Part shown: positions 1-6,663 of the stretch, piece after piece | Layout: each line of letters begins with the position of its first letter | Position numbering within the stretch: position 1 is the stretch's first letter | Assembly (NCBI GenBank): GCA_945878385.1 | Contig: CAMCTE010000075.1 | Span: 1 to 11,385, forward strand | Reading direction: 5' to 3' | DNA from: Azohydromonas lata NBRC 102462 | Lineage (GTDB): Bacteria > Pseudomonadota > Gammaproteobacteria > Burkholderiales > Burkholderiaceae_C | DNA length: 11,385 nt | Notes under the pieces: generated by a model | Told to the model about the DNA's origin: nothing | Database searches by the model: none | The model's input: only the letters and a program-made list of their open reading frames with translations | Translations under genes and position numbers: made by a program

Positions 1-763
1 GCCCCAGGGCACCGCCGCGCGCAAGTTGCAGGAAATCGCCTTCTTCGGTGGTCGGTGCCGTGAAGTGCCGGCGGCCGAGATGTATGCGCAGGCCGAGGCC
101 CTGGCCCGCGAACTGGGTGGTCACTACATGGACCAGTTCACCTACGCCGAGCGCGCCACCGACTGGCGGGGCAACAACAACATCGCCGAAAGCCTGTTCG
201 CCCAACTGCAGCACGAGCGCCACCCTTTGCCACGCTGGGTGGTGGTAGGCGCGGGCACCGGCGGCACCTCGGCCACCATCGGCCGCTACATCCGCTACCG
301 GCGGGACACGCTGGCCTGCACCCAACTGGCGGTGGCCGACCCCGAACACTCGGTATTCTTCGCCGCCTACACCCAGGGCCGGCGCGACCTGCAATCGACC
401 ACGCGCGGCCGCATCGAGGGCATCGGCCGCCCACGGGTGGAGCCCAGCTTCCTGCCCACGGTGATCGACCGGATGCTCAGAGTGCCCGATGCCTTGAGCT
501 TTGCGGCCGCGTTGGGCCTTTCCCAACGCCTGGGCCGCCGCGTGGGCCCCTCCACCGGTTGCAATTTCGCCGCCGCCTTGCATCTGGCCCGCGAAATGGC
601 CGCACGGGGCGAACCGGGCAGCATCGCCACGCTGATCTGCGACAGCGGCGAGCGCTATGCGGACACCCTGTTCGACCCGGATTGGTACGCCGCTCAACCC
701 TGGTTGCGCGAAGGGGCGGACACTGCGCCGGGCACGGTAGAAGTGGCCTCGGCCGTGCGCTGA
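1..763 (+). CDS. PLP-dependent cysteine synthase-like protein (5' end cut by window)
   Basis: The frame is open from base 2 to a TGA at 761-763 and gives 253 visible residues. The N-terminus, including the expected PLP-binding lysine, lies outside the window. Visible marks of a fold type II PLP enzyme of the cysteine synthase / cystathionine beta-synthase group are a glycine-rich phosphate-binding loop GAGTGGTS (visible residues 83-90), GIGRPRVEPSF (140-150), PSTGCN (183-188) and CDSGERY (213-219). The segment YMDQFTYAERATDW (42-55) resembles a cysteine-synthase-like subgroup in proteobacteria whose substrate I cannot name. Family members are usually near 350 residues, so roughly 100 are missing. 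A TTG at 26 could be called as a start, but the reading frame and the homology-like sequence continue upstream, so the gene is partial, not short. The role is inferred: beta-replacement or elimination chemistry on serine/cysteine-type substrates in the cytoplasm. The family call is firm, the substrate is not. Confidence 0.85.
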   Translation, partial: PQGTAARKLQEIAFFGGRCREVPAAEMYAQAEALARELGGHYMDQFTYAERATDWRGNNNIAESLFAQLQHERHPLPRWVVVGAGTGGTSATIGRYIRYRRDTLACTQLAVADPEHSVFFAAYTQGRRDLQSTTRGRIEGIGRPRVEPSFLPTVIDRMLRVPDALSFAAALGLSQRLGRRVGPSTGCNFAAALHLAREMAARGEPGSIATLICDSGERYADTLFDPDWYAAQPWLREGADTAPGTVEVASAVR

Positions 764-766
764 GCA

Positions 767-794
767 CCGGCTTGCCGGCCCCCTCTTCCGGGGG
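767..794 (+). terminator. Possible terminator: two tandem GC hairpins after the first gene
   Basis: Just after the TGA at 761-763 there are two adjacent short hairpins. One is CCGG (767-770) with CCGG (775-778) around a CTTG loop. The other is CCCCC (779-783) with GGGGG (790-794) around a 6-base loop. There is no T-run behind them, so this is not a classic intrinsic terminator. The call rests on position and base pairing only. Confidence 0.3.
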
Positions 795-807
795 ATCACC
801 GCCCGTC

Positions 808-821
808 ATGAGCAGGCTCAT
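808..821. promoter_or_regulatory. Inverted repeat, candidate operator upstream of gdhA
   Basis: The sequence ATGAGC-AG-GCTCAT is a perfect 6+6 inverted repeat with a 2-base centre, about 160 bases before the gdhA start codon. Its size fits a dimeric regulator half-site pair, but no regulator can be named, and it could instead be part of a weak RNA hairpin. This is a structural observation with a speculative role. Confidence 0.25.
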
Positions 822-966
822 CAGGGGTTATGCGCGAATTGCATGGCCTGGGGGGTCGCTTCCGGGCCCGGCCTTCTACAGTACGCCGCACACGCCAACC
901 CGGCCCCGCGCACCCCGCCCCACAAGGGCATCTGCGCAGGCCGGGTGGCCCACCGGCAGCCAACCT

Positions 967-974
967 GAAGGAGA
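967..974 (+). promoter_or_regulatory. Strong ribosome binding site fixing the gdhA start
   Basis: GAAGGAGA lies 8 bases before the ATG at 983. It decides in favour of 983 over the upstream in-frame start at 830, which has no comparable site and would add about 50 residues unlike the family. Confidence 0.85.
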
Positions 975-982
975 CCCGCACC

Positions 983-2317
983 ATGTCCTCGAAGACCGCC
1001 TCGGCCCATTCACCGTCCGATTCACCAGCCGTTTCACCGTCCCACCCCCACGGCCTTTCCTTTGTCACCCCGGGCCATGACAGTCCCTGGCACACCTACC
1101 TTTCCCAGGTCGACCGCGTGACGCCCTACCTGGGCGAACTCTCGCGATGGGCCGAAACCTTGAAGCGCCCCAAGCGCGCCCTGGTGGTGGATGTGCCCAT
1201 CGAACTGGACAACGGCACCATCGCCCACTTCGAGGGCTACCGGGTTCAACACAACCTCAGCCGCGGCCCAGGCAAGGGCGGTGTGCGCTACCACCCCGAT
1301 GTCACTTTGGAAGAAGTGATGGCCCTGGCCGCCTGGATGAGCATCAAGAACGCCGCAGTGAACCTGCCCTATGGCGGCGCCAAGGGCGGCATCCGCGTGG
1401 ACCCGAAGCGCCTCTCCATGAAGGAACTGGAGCGCATGACGCGCCGCTACACCAGCGAAATCGGCATCATCATCGGCCCGCAGCAGGACATACCCGCGCC
1501 CGATGTGAACACCAATGCGCAGGTGATGGCCTGGATGATGGACACCTACTCCATGAACACCGGCTCCACGGCCACCGGAGTGGTCACCGGCAAGCCAGTG
1601 CACCTGGGCGGCAGCCTGGGCCGGGTGAAGGCCACCGGCCGCGGCGTGTTCGTCACGGGACGTGAGGCCGCTCAGCGCGTGGGCTTGCAACTCGAAGGCG
1701 CACGCTTGGCGGTGCAGGGCTTCGGCAATGTAGGGTCAGTGGCGGCCGAGCTGTTCGTGGCGGCCGGCGCCAAGTTGGTGGCCGTGCAAGACCACAGCGG
1801 CACGGTGCATGCCGAAAGCGGCCTGGATGTCATGGCCCTGCAAGCCCATGTGAAGGCCCACGGCGGGGTGGGTGGCTTCAAGGGTGGCGAGGCCCTGCAA
1901 AGCGAAGAGTTCTGGCTGGTGCCCACCGACATCCTGATCCCGGCCGCGCTGGAAGGCCAGATCACCGCACATCGGGCGCAACAACTCCAGACGCGTCTGG
2001 TACTCGAAGGCGCCAACGGCCCCACCCTGCCCGAAGCCGACGACATCCTGGCCGACCGGGGCATCCTGGTGGTGCCCGATGTGATCTGCAATGCCGGCGG
2101 CGTGACCGTGTCCTACTTCGAGTGGGTGCAGGACTTCAGCAGTTACTTCTGGACCGAGGACGAAATCAACGAGCGACTGGATCAGATCATGATCACCTCG
2201 CTCAACAAGATCTGGGACACCGCAGACCGACACCGCATCACGCTGCGCACCGCCACCTTCGCGGTGGCCTGCGAACGCATCCTAATGGTGCGGCGCGACC
2301 GCGGTCTGTACCCCTGA
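983..2317 (+). CDS. gdhA: Glu/Leu/Phe/Val-type dehydrogenase, probable glutamate dehydrogenase
   Basis: This 444-residue enzyme should interconvert glutamate and 2-oxoglutarate plus ammonia with a nicotinamide cofactor in the cytoplasm. Substrate lysines sit in KGGVRYHP (98-105) and in PYGGAKGGIRVDP (129-141, probable catalytic Lys134). The conserved aspartate is in PAPDVNT (Asp174). A Rossmann domain follows, with GFGNVG (246-251) and Asp270 at the end of the second strand, which hints at NAD rather than NADP. C-terminal family motifs are GANGPTLPEADD (343-354) and VPDVICNAGG (364-373). Length is normal for the hexameric short-chain class. The first 30 residues are rich in Ser, Pro and His and look disordered. 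The start is set by the GAAGGAGA site. The gene stands alone on its strand and converges on arginase, so it may act in the catabolic direction on glutamate made from arginine; that is inference. Leucine or phenylalanine dehydrogenase is less likely given the strong glutamate dehydrogenase-like motifs. Confidence 0.93.
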   Translation: MSSKTASAHSPSDSPAVSPSHPHGLSFVTPGHDSPWHTYLSQVDRVTPYLGELSRWAETLKRPKRALVVDVPIELDNGTIAHFEGYRVQHNLSRGPGKGGVRYHPDVTLEEVMALAAWMSIKNAAVNLPYGGAKGGIRVDPKRLSMKELERMTRRYTSEIGIIIGPQQDIPAPDVNTNAQVMAWMMDTYSMNTGSTATGVVTGKPVHLGGSLGRVKATGRGVFVTGREAAQRVGLQLEGARLAVQGFGNVGSVAAELFVAAGAKLVAVQDHSGTVHAESGLDVMALQAHVKAHGGVGGFKGGEALQSEEFWLVPTDILIPAALEGQITAHRAQQLQTRLVLEGANGPTLPEADDILADRGILVVPDVICNAGGVTVSYFEWVQDFSSYFWTEDEINERLDQIMITSLNKIWDTADRHRITLRTATFAVACERILMVRRDRGLYP

Positions 2318-2322
2318 GCCAG

Positions 2323-2343
2323 GCGGCGCATCCCAAGCGCCGC
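2323..2343. terminator. Stem-loop between convergent gdhA and rocF
   Basis: A perfect 7-bp GC stem, GCGGCGC (2323-2329) with GCGCCGC (2337-2343), encloses a 7-base loop. It lies 5 bases after the gdhA stop and 36 bases beyond the rocF stop on the other strand, where a shared bidirectional terminator would be expected. Neither side has a T-run, so termination would be non-canonical or Rho-assisted. Confidence 0.5.
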
Positions 2344-2379
2344 AACAGAAGCAGCCCGCACTGAAGGGGCCGCTGCGCT

Positions 2380-3315
2380 TCACCCCTTGCGCATCAAGGT
2401 GCTCTTGCCGAACAGGCTTTCCACCAGATCAACAGCCAGCACGGCCGTCTTGTTGCGCACATCGAGTGCCGGGTTGAGTTCCATGATGTCCAGGCTGGCC
2501 AGACGGCCGGTGTCGGCAATCATCTCCATGCACAGTTGGGCTTCCCGATAGGTCGGCCCCCCGGGGATGGTGGTGCCCACGCCGGGGGCGATGTCGGGGT
2601 CCAGGAAGTCGACATCGAAGCTGACATGCAGATGGGTGTTGTCGTCCATCGTGGCCAGGGCCAGCTCCATCGTGTGGCGCATACCCATCTCGTCGATGAA
2701 GCGCATGTCGAACACATCCAGGCCTTGTTCGTGCACAAAGCGCTTTTCGCCGGGGTCCACGCTGCGGATGCCGATCTGGCGCACCCACTTGGCCTTGAGC
2801 GCCGGTTCGGCCGCGCTGTAGCCCCCCAAGTTCACGAGCTCTGCAGGCCCGTGCCCGCACAGCACGGCCACCGGCATGCCATGCAGGTTGCCGCTGGGGG
2901 TTAGCGCACTGGTGTTGAAGTCGGCGTGCGCGTCCAACCACAGCACACGCAGCTTCTTGCCGGTGCGGGCGCAGTGGCGCGCGACCGCACTGATGCTGCC
3001 CACGGCCAGACAGTGGTCACCGCCCAGCAGGATGGGCATGCCGCCTGCGGCCAAAGCCTGCGCCACGGCCTCGTGCACGGCCTGGTTCCAGGCCCGCACC
3101 TCGGCCAAGTGGCGGTATCCGTCGGTGGGCGGCCGCCAGGGGTTGGCCGGGCCGGGCAGGTTGCCCACATCGCGCACCGTCAAGCCATGAGACTCCAAGG
3201 CCGGCTGCAAGCCCGCCACCCGCAGGGCTTCAGGGCCCATCGAAGCACCCCGCGCACCGGCACCAATATCAGTGGGCGCGCCGATCAGAACGGCCTCACG
3301 CCTGGGCTGCTGCAT
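2380..3315 (-). CDS. rocF: Arginase
   Basis: This 311-residue protein of the ureohydrolase family hydrolyses L-arginine to ornithine and urea using a two-manganese centre. Metal-binding motifs are all present: GGDHC (98-102, His101), DAHAD (128-132) and SFDVDFLDPD (232-241, Asp234 and Asp236), followed by APGVGTTIPGG. The substrate-side segment SGNLHGMP (141-148) and the C-terminal AVDLVESLFGK (294-304) favour arginase over agmatinase. The residue after the metal-binding histidine is Cys rather than the commoner Ser. The chosen ATG (3313-3315) is preceded by a very strong GGAGGAGG (3320-3327). Another in-frame start 25 codons upstream lacks family-like sequence. The gene lies downstream of yggS on the same strand and overlaps its end by 20 bases, so the two are probably co-transcribed. 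Together with gdhA it suggests use of arginine as a nitrogen source, although the ornithine aminotransferase step is not in the window. Confidence 0.93.
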   Translation of the reverse strand: MQQPRREAVLIGAPTDIGAGARGASMGPEALRVAGLQPALESHGLTVRDVGNLPGPANPWRPPTDGYRHLAEVRAWNQAVHEAVAQALAAGGMPILLGGDHCLAVGSISAVARHCARTGKKLRVLWLDAHADFNTSALTPSGNLHGMPVAVLCGHGPAELVNLGGYSAAEPALKAKWVRQIGIRSVDPGEKRFVHEQGLDVFDMRFIDEMGMRHTMELALATMDDNTHLHVSFDVDFLDPDIAPGVGTTIPGGPTYREAQLCMEMIADTGRLASLDIMELNPALDVRNKTAVLAVDLVESLFGKSTLMRKG

Positions 3316-4009
3316 GGTTCCTCCTCCCAAAGATCGCCGTTCCCACCCGCACCATGGTGGCGCCTTCGGCAATGGCAGCCTCCAGATCATCGCTCATGCC
3401 CATGCTCAGCACATCCAGGCGCAGGCCGGGCTCGGCCTGCTGCAGCGCATCTCGCAATTCGCGCAAAGCCCGGTGGGGCGCGCGGCGGGCGGGCTCGTCC
3501 TGCGCCGGCTCGGGGATGGACATCAGGCCGCGCAGGGCCACGCGCGGCAGGGCGTGCACCGCACGCGCCAGCGCCAGCACATCGGCCGGCGCCACACCGG
3601 CCTTGGAGGCCTCGCCACTGATATTGACCTGCAGGCACACCTGCAAGGGCGCCAAGTGGGCAGGCCGCTGGTCTGACAGGCGCTGCGCAATCTTGAGCCG
3701 GTCCACGCTGTGCACCCAGTCGAAATGCTCGGCCACCTCGCGGGTCTTGTTGCTTTGAAGCGGGCCGATGAGATGCCACCGCAGCGCAGCCCGGTGCGCG
3801 CTCAGGCGGGCGATCTTGTCCACGCCTTCCTGCACATAGTTCTCGCCAAAGTCCTGCTGTCCGGCGGCCGCGGCCTGGGCCACCGCTTGCCAGGGCTGGG
3901 TCTTGCTCACAGCCATCAACAAGACCTCGGATGGCTGCCGGCCACAAGCCGCGCAAGCCCGTGAAATCCGCTCATTCGTGTGGGCCAGCGCCTCGGGGAT
4001 GCTCGTCAT
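3296..4009 (-). CDS. yggS: YggS/PLPBP family pyridoxal phosphate homeostasis protein
   Basis: This 237-residue, single-domain TIM-barrel PLP-binding protein belongs to the family that maintains vitamin B6 balance and amino/keto-acid homeostasis and has no known catalytic activity. The PLP lysine is Lys36 in AVSKTQP (33-39). Further family motifs are FGENYVQE (54-61), WHLIGPLQSNK (78-88), LSMGMSDDLEAA (201-212) and VRVGTAIFG (220-228), the last binding the phosphate. Length matches the family (about 230-240). The start chosen is the ATG at 4007-4009, where family-like sequence begins. A longer open frame reaches back to 4609, but that part is antisense to pilT. No convincing Shine-Dalgarno precedes this ATG, so the message may be leaderless or poorly initiated. 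The gene is divergent from pilT and leads into rocF. A yggS-pilT pair is a known arrangement in Pseudomonas and other type IV pilus bacteria. Confidence 0.93.
   Translation of the reverse strand: MTSIPEALAHTNERISRACAACGRQPSEVLLMAVSKTQPWQAVAQAAAAGQQDFGENYVQEGVDKIARLSAHRAALRWHLIGPLQSNKTREVAEHFDWVHSVDRLKIAQRLSDQRPAHLAPLQVCLQVNISGEASKAGVAPADVLALARAVHALPRVALRGLMSIPEPAQDEPARRAPHRALRELRDALQQAEPGLRLDVLSMGMSDDLEAAIAEGATMVRVGTAIFGRRNHAAAQA
3320..3327 (-). promoter_or_regulatory. Ribosome binding site of rocF inside the yggS coding end
   Basis: On the minus strand GGAGGAGG contains two overlapping GGAGG cores, 4 and 7 bases from the rocF ATG. It lies within the last codons of yggS and gives rocF its own strong initiation signal despite the overlap. 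Confidence 0.85.
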
Positions 4010-4012
4010 AAT
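4007..4012 (+). promoter_or_regulatory. Candidate -10 element for pilT
   Basis: CATAAT followed by CG lies about 55 bases before the pilT ATG, in the short yggS/pilT divergent region, and matches TATAAT at 5 of 6 positions. No recognisable -35 sits 16-18 bases upstream. The element overlaps the yggS start codon, so the two divergent transcription signals would share the same bases. Confidence 0.3.
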
Positions 4013-4066
4013 CGAACAAGCGTACCGCAGCACGCGCTGTGCGTTGCGATTGCCCAGAGCCGCATC

Positions 4067-5107
4067 ATGAACATCCAAGACCTTCTGAGTGAAACCGTGC
4101 AACGGCAGGCCTCCGACCTGCACCTGTCTGCCGGATTGACGCCCCTGGTGCGTGTCCTGGGCGACATCCAGCGGCTGTCGCATCCGGTGTTGCAACCCGC
4201 TGATGTCATGCGGCTGATGGGGCAGGTGATGAGCCCGGAGCAGCTCAAAGTCTACGAAGAACAGCGGGAATTGGATTTTTCGTATGAGGTGGCAGGCCTG
4301 TCGCGCTTTCGGATCAATGTGTACCAACAGCAGCGTGGGCCGGCGGCGGCACTGCGCGTGGTGCCCTCGGAGATCCGTACCCTGGAAAGCCTGCAGGCCC
4401 CACAGGTGCTGAGCGAATTGGCCATGGCGCCGCGTGGCCTGCTGCTCTTCACCGGGCCCACCGGCTCGGGCAAGAGCACCTCCATGGCCGCCATCGTGGA
4501 TTACCGCAACCGCCGGCACGACGGTCACATCCTCACCATCGAAGACCCCATCGAATTCGTGCACGAGAGTCGCCGCAGCCTCATCAGCCAGCGTGAGGTG
4601 GGCACGCACACCGTGGGCTTTGCCCAGGCGCTGCGATCAGCGCTGCGCGAGAACCCGGATGTGATCATGGTGGGCGAACTGCGCGATCTGGAATCCATCA
4701 GTCTGGCGTTGACCGCAGCCGAAACCGGCAACCTGGTGCTGGCCACAATGCACACCAGCAGTGCCGCCAAGTCGGTAGACCGGCTGATCGATGTGTTCCC
4801 TGCAGGCGAGAAGGAAATGGTGCGGGCCATGCTGTCCGAATCGCTGCAGGCGGTGGTGTCCCAAACACTGTGCAAGACGGCAGACCGACAGAGCCGTGTG
4901 GCAGCCATGGAGATCATGGTGGGCACGCCCGCCATCCGCAACCTCATCCGGGAGAACAAGGTGGCGCAGATGTATTCCGTGATGCAATCGGGCATGGCCC
5001 AAGGCATGCAGACCTTGGACCAGCATCTATCCACTCTGGTGCGCAACGGCCTGATTGCGGTCGAGGAGGCGCGCCAATATGCCCGCTACCCGGAGACCAT
5101 ACGATGA
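4067..5107 (+). CDS. pilT: Type IV pilus retraction ATPase PilT
   Basis: This 346-residue secretion ATPase forms the cytoplasmic hexamer that powers type IV pilus disassembly and twitching. Order of motifs: an N-terminal PAS-like region with ASDLHLSAG (15-23), Walker A GPTGSGKST (130-138), the Asp box TIEDPIEFVH (157-166), Walker B DVIMVGELRD (198-207, catalytic Glu204), the His box MHTSSAAKS (228-236), and the PilT-specific retraction motif AIRNLIRE (289-296). Length matches PilT and not the longer PilU. The ATG at 4067 fits the usual N-terminus; the in-frame start at 3980 lies inside divergent yggS. A weak AGAG precedes the ATG. Several positions are Ser or Met where the usual PilT has Thr or Leu (GKSTS, RDLES, TMHTSSAAKS), so this may be a divergent or secondary PilT. 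pilU does not follow. The next gene overlaps by 4 bases. Confidence 0.93.
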   Translation: MNIQDLLSETVQRQASDLHLSAGLTPLVRVLGDIQRLSHPVLQPADVMRLMGQVMSPEQLKVYEEQRELDFSYEVAGLSRFRINVYQQQRGPAAALRVVPSEIRTLESLQAPQVLSELAMAPRGLLLFTGPTGSGKSTSMAAIVDYRNRRHDGHILTIEDPIEFVHESRRSLISQREVGTHTVGFAQALRSALRENPDVIMVGELRDLESISLALTAAETGNLVLATMHTSSAAKSVDRLIDVFPAGEKEMVRAMLSESLQAVVSQTLCKTADRQSRVAAMEIMVGTPAIRNLIRENKVAQMYSVMQSGMAQGMQTLDQHLSTLVRNGLIAVEEARQYARYPETIR

Positions 5108-6006
5108 GCAGCATCGGCAGCAAGACCTACGAAACCACCGCCCCGCGACGCCTGGCCTTCATCGGCCTGGGCGTGATGGGCCTGCCCATGGCGGGCCACC
5201 TGGCGCGCGCCGGCCACCATGTGACTGTCTACAACCGCACGGCGGCCAAGGCGCAGGCTTGGGCAGCCGAGTTCGGTGGTGCGGCAGCCCCCACCCCGCA
5301 ACAAGCCGCTGACGGTGCAGACATCGTCTACGCCTGCGTGGGCAACGACGACGACCTGCGCACCGTGACGGTGGGCGCCGAAGGCGCGTTCGCCGGCATG
5401 AAGCCCGGTGCCGTGTTTGTGGACCACACCACGGCGTCGGCCGAAGTGGCGCGTGAGCTGAGTGCCCAGGCCCTTGCGCGCGGCCTGCACTTTGTGGATG
5501 CCCCTGTCTCCGGCGGTCAGGCCGGCGCAGTCAACGGCATGCTCACCGTGATGTGCGGTGGCGACCAGGCCGCTTTCGACGCCATCAAGCCCGTGACCCT
5601 GGCCTTCGCGCGCGCGGTCACGCTGGTGGGTGAAAGCGGCGCAGGTCAGTTGGCCAAGATGGTCAACCAGGTCTGCATCGCCGGGCTGATTCAGGGCTTG
5701 AGCGAAGGCATCGCCTTCGGGCAGAAGGCCGGCTTGGACATGAAGCTGGTGCTGGAAGTGATCGGCAAGGGCGCCGCACAAAGCTGGCAGTTGGACAACC
5801 GCGGGCCCACGATGGTGGAAGACCGCTTCAATTTCGGCTTTGCCGTGGACTGGATGCGCAAGGACCTGGGCCTGTGCCTGGAAGAGGCACGGCGCAATGG
5901 CGCCCAGTTGCCCGTGACCGCCCTGGTGGACCAGTTCTACGCCGATGTTCAGGCCATGGGCGGGCAGCGCTGGGACACCTCCAGCCTGATCAAGCGGTTG
6001 CGCTGA
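5104..6006 (+). CDS. NAD(P)-dependent beta-hydroxyacid dehydrogenase (3-hydroxyisobutyrate dehydrogenase-like)
   Basis: This 300-residue protein of the 3-hydroxyisobutyrate / 6-phosphogluconate dehydrogenase superfamily oxidises or reduces a small beta-hydroxyacid or its semialdehyde. The N-terminal Rossmann domain has GLGVMGLPMAGHLARAGH (21-38). The dinucleotide-specificity loop YNRT (43-46) has Asn-Arg, which in this family suggests NADPH. Then come the substrate-binding DAPVSGG (132-138), the catalytic lysine in GQLAKMVNQ (Lys185) and a helical C-terminal domain with KDLGLCLEEA (253-262). The ATG at 5104 overlaps the pilT stop (ATGA) and has GGAG 8 bases upstream (5092-5095), so translation is probably coupled to pilT. 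Possible substrates include 3-hydroxyisobutyrate, tartronate semialdehyde and succinic semialdehyde-type compounds; sequence alone does not decide. Its stop codon abuts the stop of the convergent dolP-like gene with no spacer. Confidence 0.9.
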   Translation: MSSIGSKTYETTAPRRLAFIGLGVMGLPMAGHLARAGHHVTVYNRTAAKAQAWAAEFGGAAAPTPQQAADGADIVYACVGNDDDLRTVTVGAEGAFAGMKPGAVFVDHTTASAEVARELSAQALARGLHFVDAPVSGGQAGAVNGMLTVMCGGDQAAFDAIKPVTLAFARAVTLVGESGAGQLAKMVNQVCIAGLIQGLSEGIAFGQKAGLDMKLVLEVIGKGAAQSWQLDNRGPTMVEDRFNFGFAVDWMRKDLGLCLEEARRNGAQLPVTALVDQFYADVQAMGGQRWDTSSLIKRLR

Positions 6007-6663
6007 TCAGCGGGTGCCGTCTGCGCGCGAGCGCAGGCGCATCACTTCTTCGGCGCTGATGGTCTCGAACACGCGGATCACCTTCTTCACACCGGGGATG
6101 CCCGCGGCCAGTTGCGTGGCGCGGCGGGATTCCGCTTCCGACACCATGCCCATCAGGTAGACCACACCGCCCTCCACCGTGATCTTGAAGGCACTGGCCG
6201 ACAAGTCTGATGCCTCGATGAACTTGGCGCGGATGCGCCCGGAGATGATGCCGTCTGACGCGCGCGCGGACAGCGACGAGGGGAAGCCCACGGTGAGTTC
6301 GTTGACCACGCCCTTGACGTTTTCCACCTTGCCTGCGGCGGCTTCAACGGCTGCCCGGTCGCCCTCGGTGGGCACCTCACCCGTGAGCAGCACGGTGCGG
6401 TTGTAGGCGGTGGTGTTCACATTGCCCTTGTCGCCGAGGATTTCCTTGGCGCGCTGCCCCACCTTGACCTCGATGGTCTTGTCTTCGATTTGAATGCCTG
6501 TGGTGCGGCGGTCTACCGCCACCGCAGCCGAACCGCCTGCGACTGCACCGATGGCCAAGACCTCGCAGCCCTGCAGCGTCAAGGTGGAGGCCACTGCAGC
6601 GGCCAAGAGGGCGCTGCGGCCCCACACGGAGGGCACGCTGGCAGTACGCGCGGGATCGGTCAT
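6007..6663 (-). CDS. dolP: BON-domain outer-membrane lipoprotein, DolP (YraP)-like
   Basis: This 218-residue protein has a lipoprotein signal peptide: charged start, hydrophobic stretch at about 18-32 and lipobox LQGC with the lipidated Cys33. The residue after it is Glu, which does not signal inner-membrane retention, so the outer membrane is the expected site. Two BON domains follow, at about 57-126 and 136-203, each with the glycine-centred pattern seen in VLLTGEV (91-97) and VYLMGMV (168-174). DolP in E. coli is an outer-membrane lipoprotein with two BON domains that supports envelope integrity. The start is the ATG at 6661-6663, preceded by a GGAGA-type site and overlapping the stop of the upstream SIS gene by 4 bases, so it is the last gene of a yraN-SIS-dolP operon. 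That order matches the E. coli diaA-dolP neighbourhood and supports the name. An OsmY-like periplasmic role is the alternative. Confidence 0.88.
   Translation of the reverse strand: MTDPARTASVPSVWGRSALLAAAVASTLTLQGCEVLAIGAVAGGSAAVAVDRRTTGIQIEDKTIEVKVGQRAKEILGDKGNVNTTAYNRTVLLTGEVPTEGDRAAVEAAAGKVENVKGVVNELTVGFPSSLSARASDGIISGRIRAKFIEASDLSASAFKITVEGGVVYLMGMVSEAESRRATQLAAGIPGVKKVIRVFETISAEEVMRLRSRADGTR

Larger units (their letters stand above)
764..982 (+). other. Intergenic leader upstream of gdhA
   Basis: This 219-base gap is the longest non-coding stretch in the window. It holds the tandem hairpins at 767-794, a perfect 6-bp inverted repeat ATGAGC-AG-GCTCAT at 808-821, and a purine-rich ribosome binding site at 967-974. 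A TACAGT (877-882) resembles a -10 box, but the bases 17 positions upstream (GGTCGC, 854-859) do not resemble a -35 box. The promoter of gdhA therefore cannot be placed from sequence alone. A longer open frame starting at 830 runs in phase into gdhA, but its extra residues look like translated non-coding DNA. Confidence 0.5.

Noticed and set aside
824..844. Sigma-54 type promoter before gdhA (G-run followed by TTGCAT)
   Set aside because: The distance between the GG and GC elements is 13 bases rather than the required 10, and the -24 context does not match.
839..882. Sigma-70 promoter pairing TTGCAT with TACAGT
   Set aside because: The spacer is 32 bases, far from the 16-18 needed.
830..982. 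In-frame N-terminal extension of gdhA by about 50 residues
   Set aside because: It has no ribosome binding site and its residues look like translated non-coding DNA, while the ATG at 983 has a strong site at correct spacing.
4010..4052. Long imperfect inverted repeat in the yggS/pilT spacer (AATCG... and ...CGATT)
   Set aside because: Only the outer 5 bases match cleanly and the rest needs gaps; too weak to claim as an operator or hairpin.
4010..4609. Long in-frame extension of yggS on the minus strand
   Set aside because: It runs antisense through pilT, and the family-like N-terminus begins at 4009.
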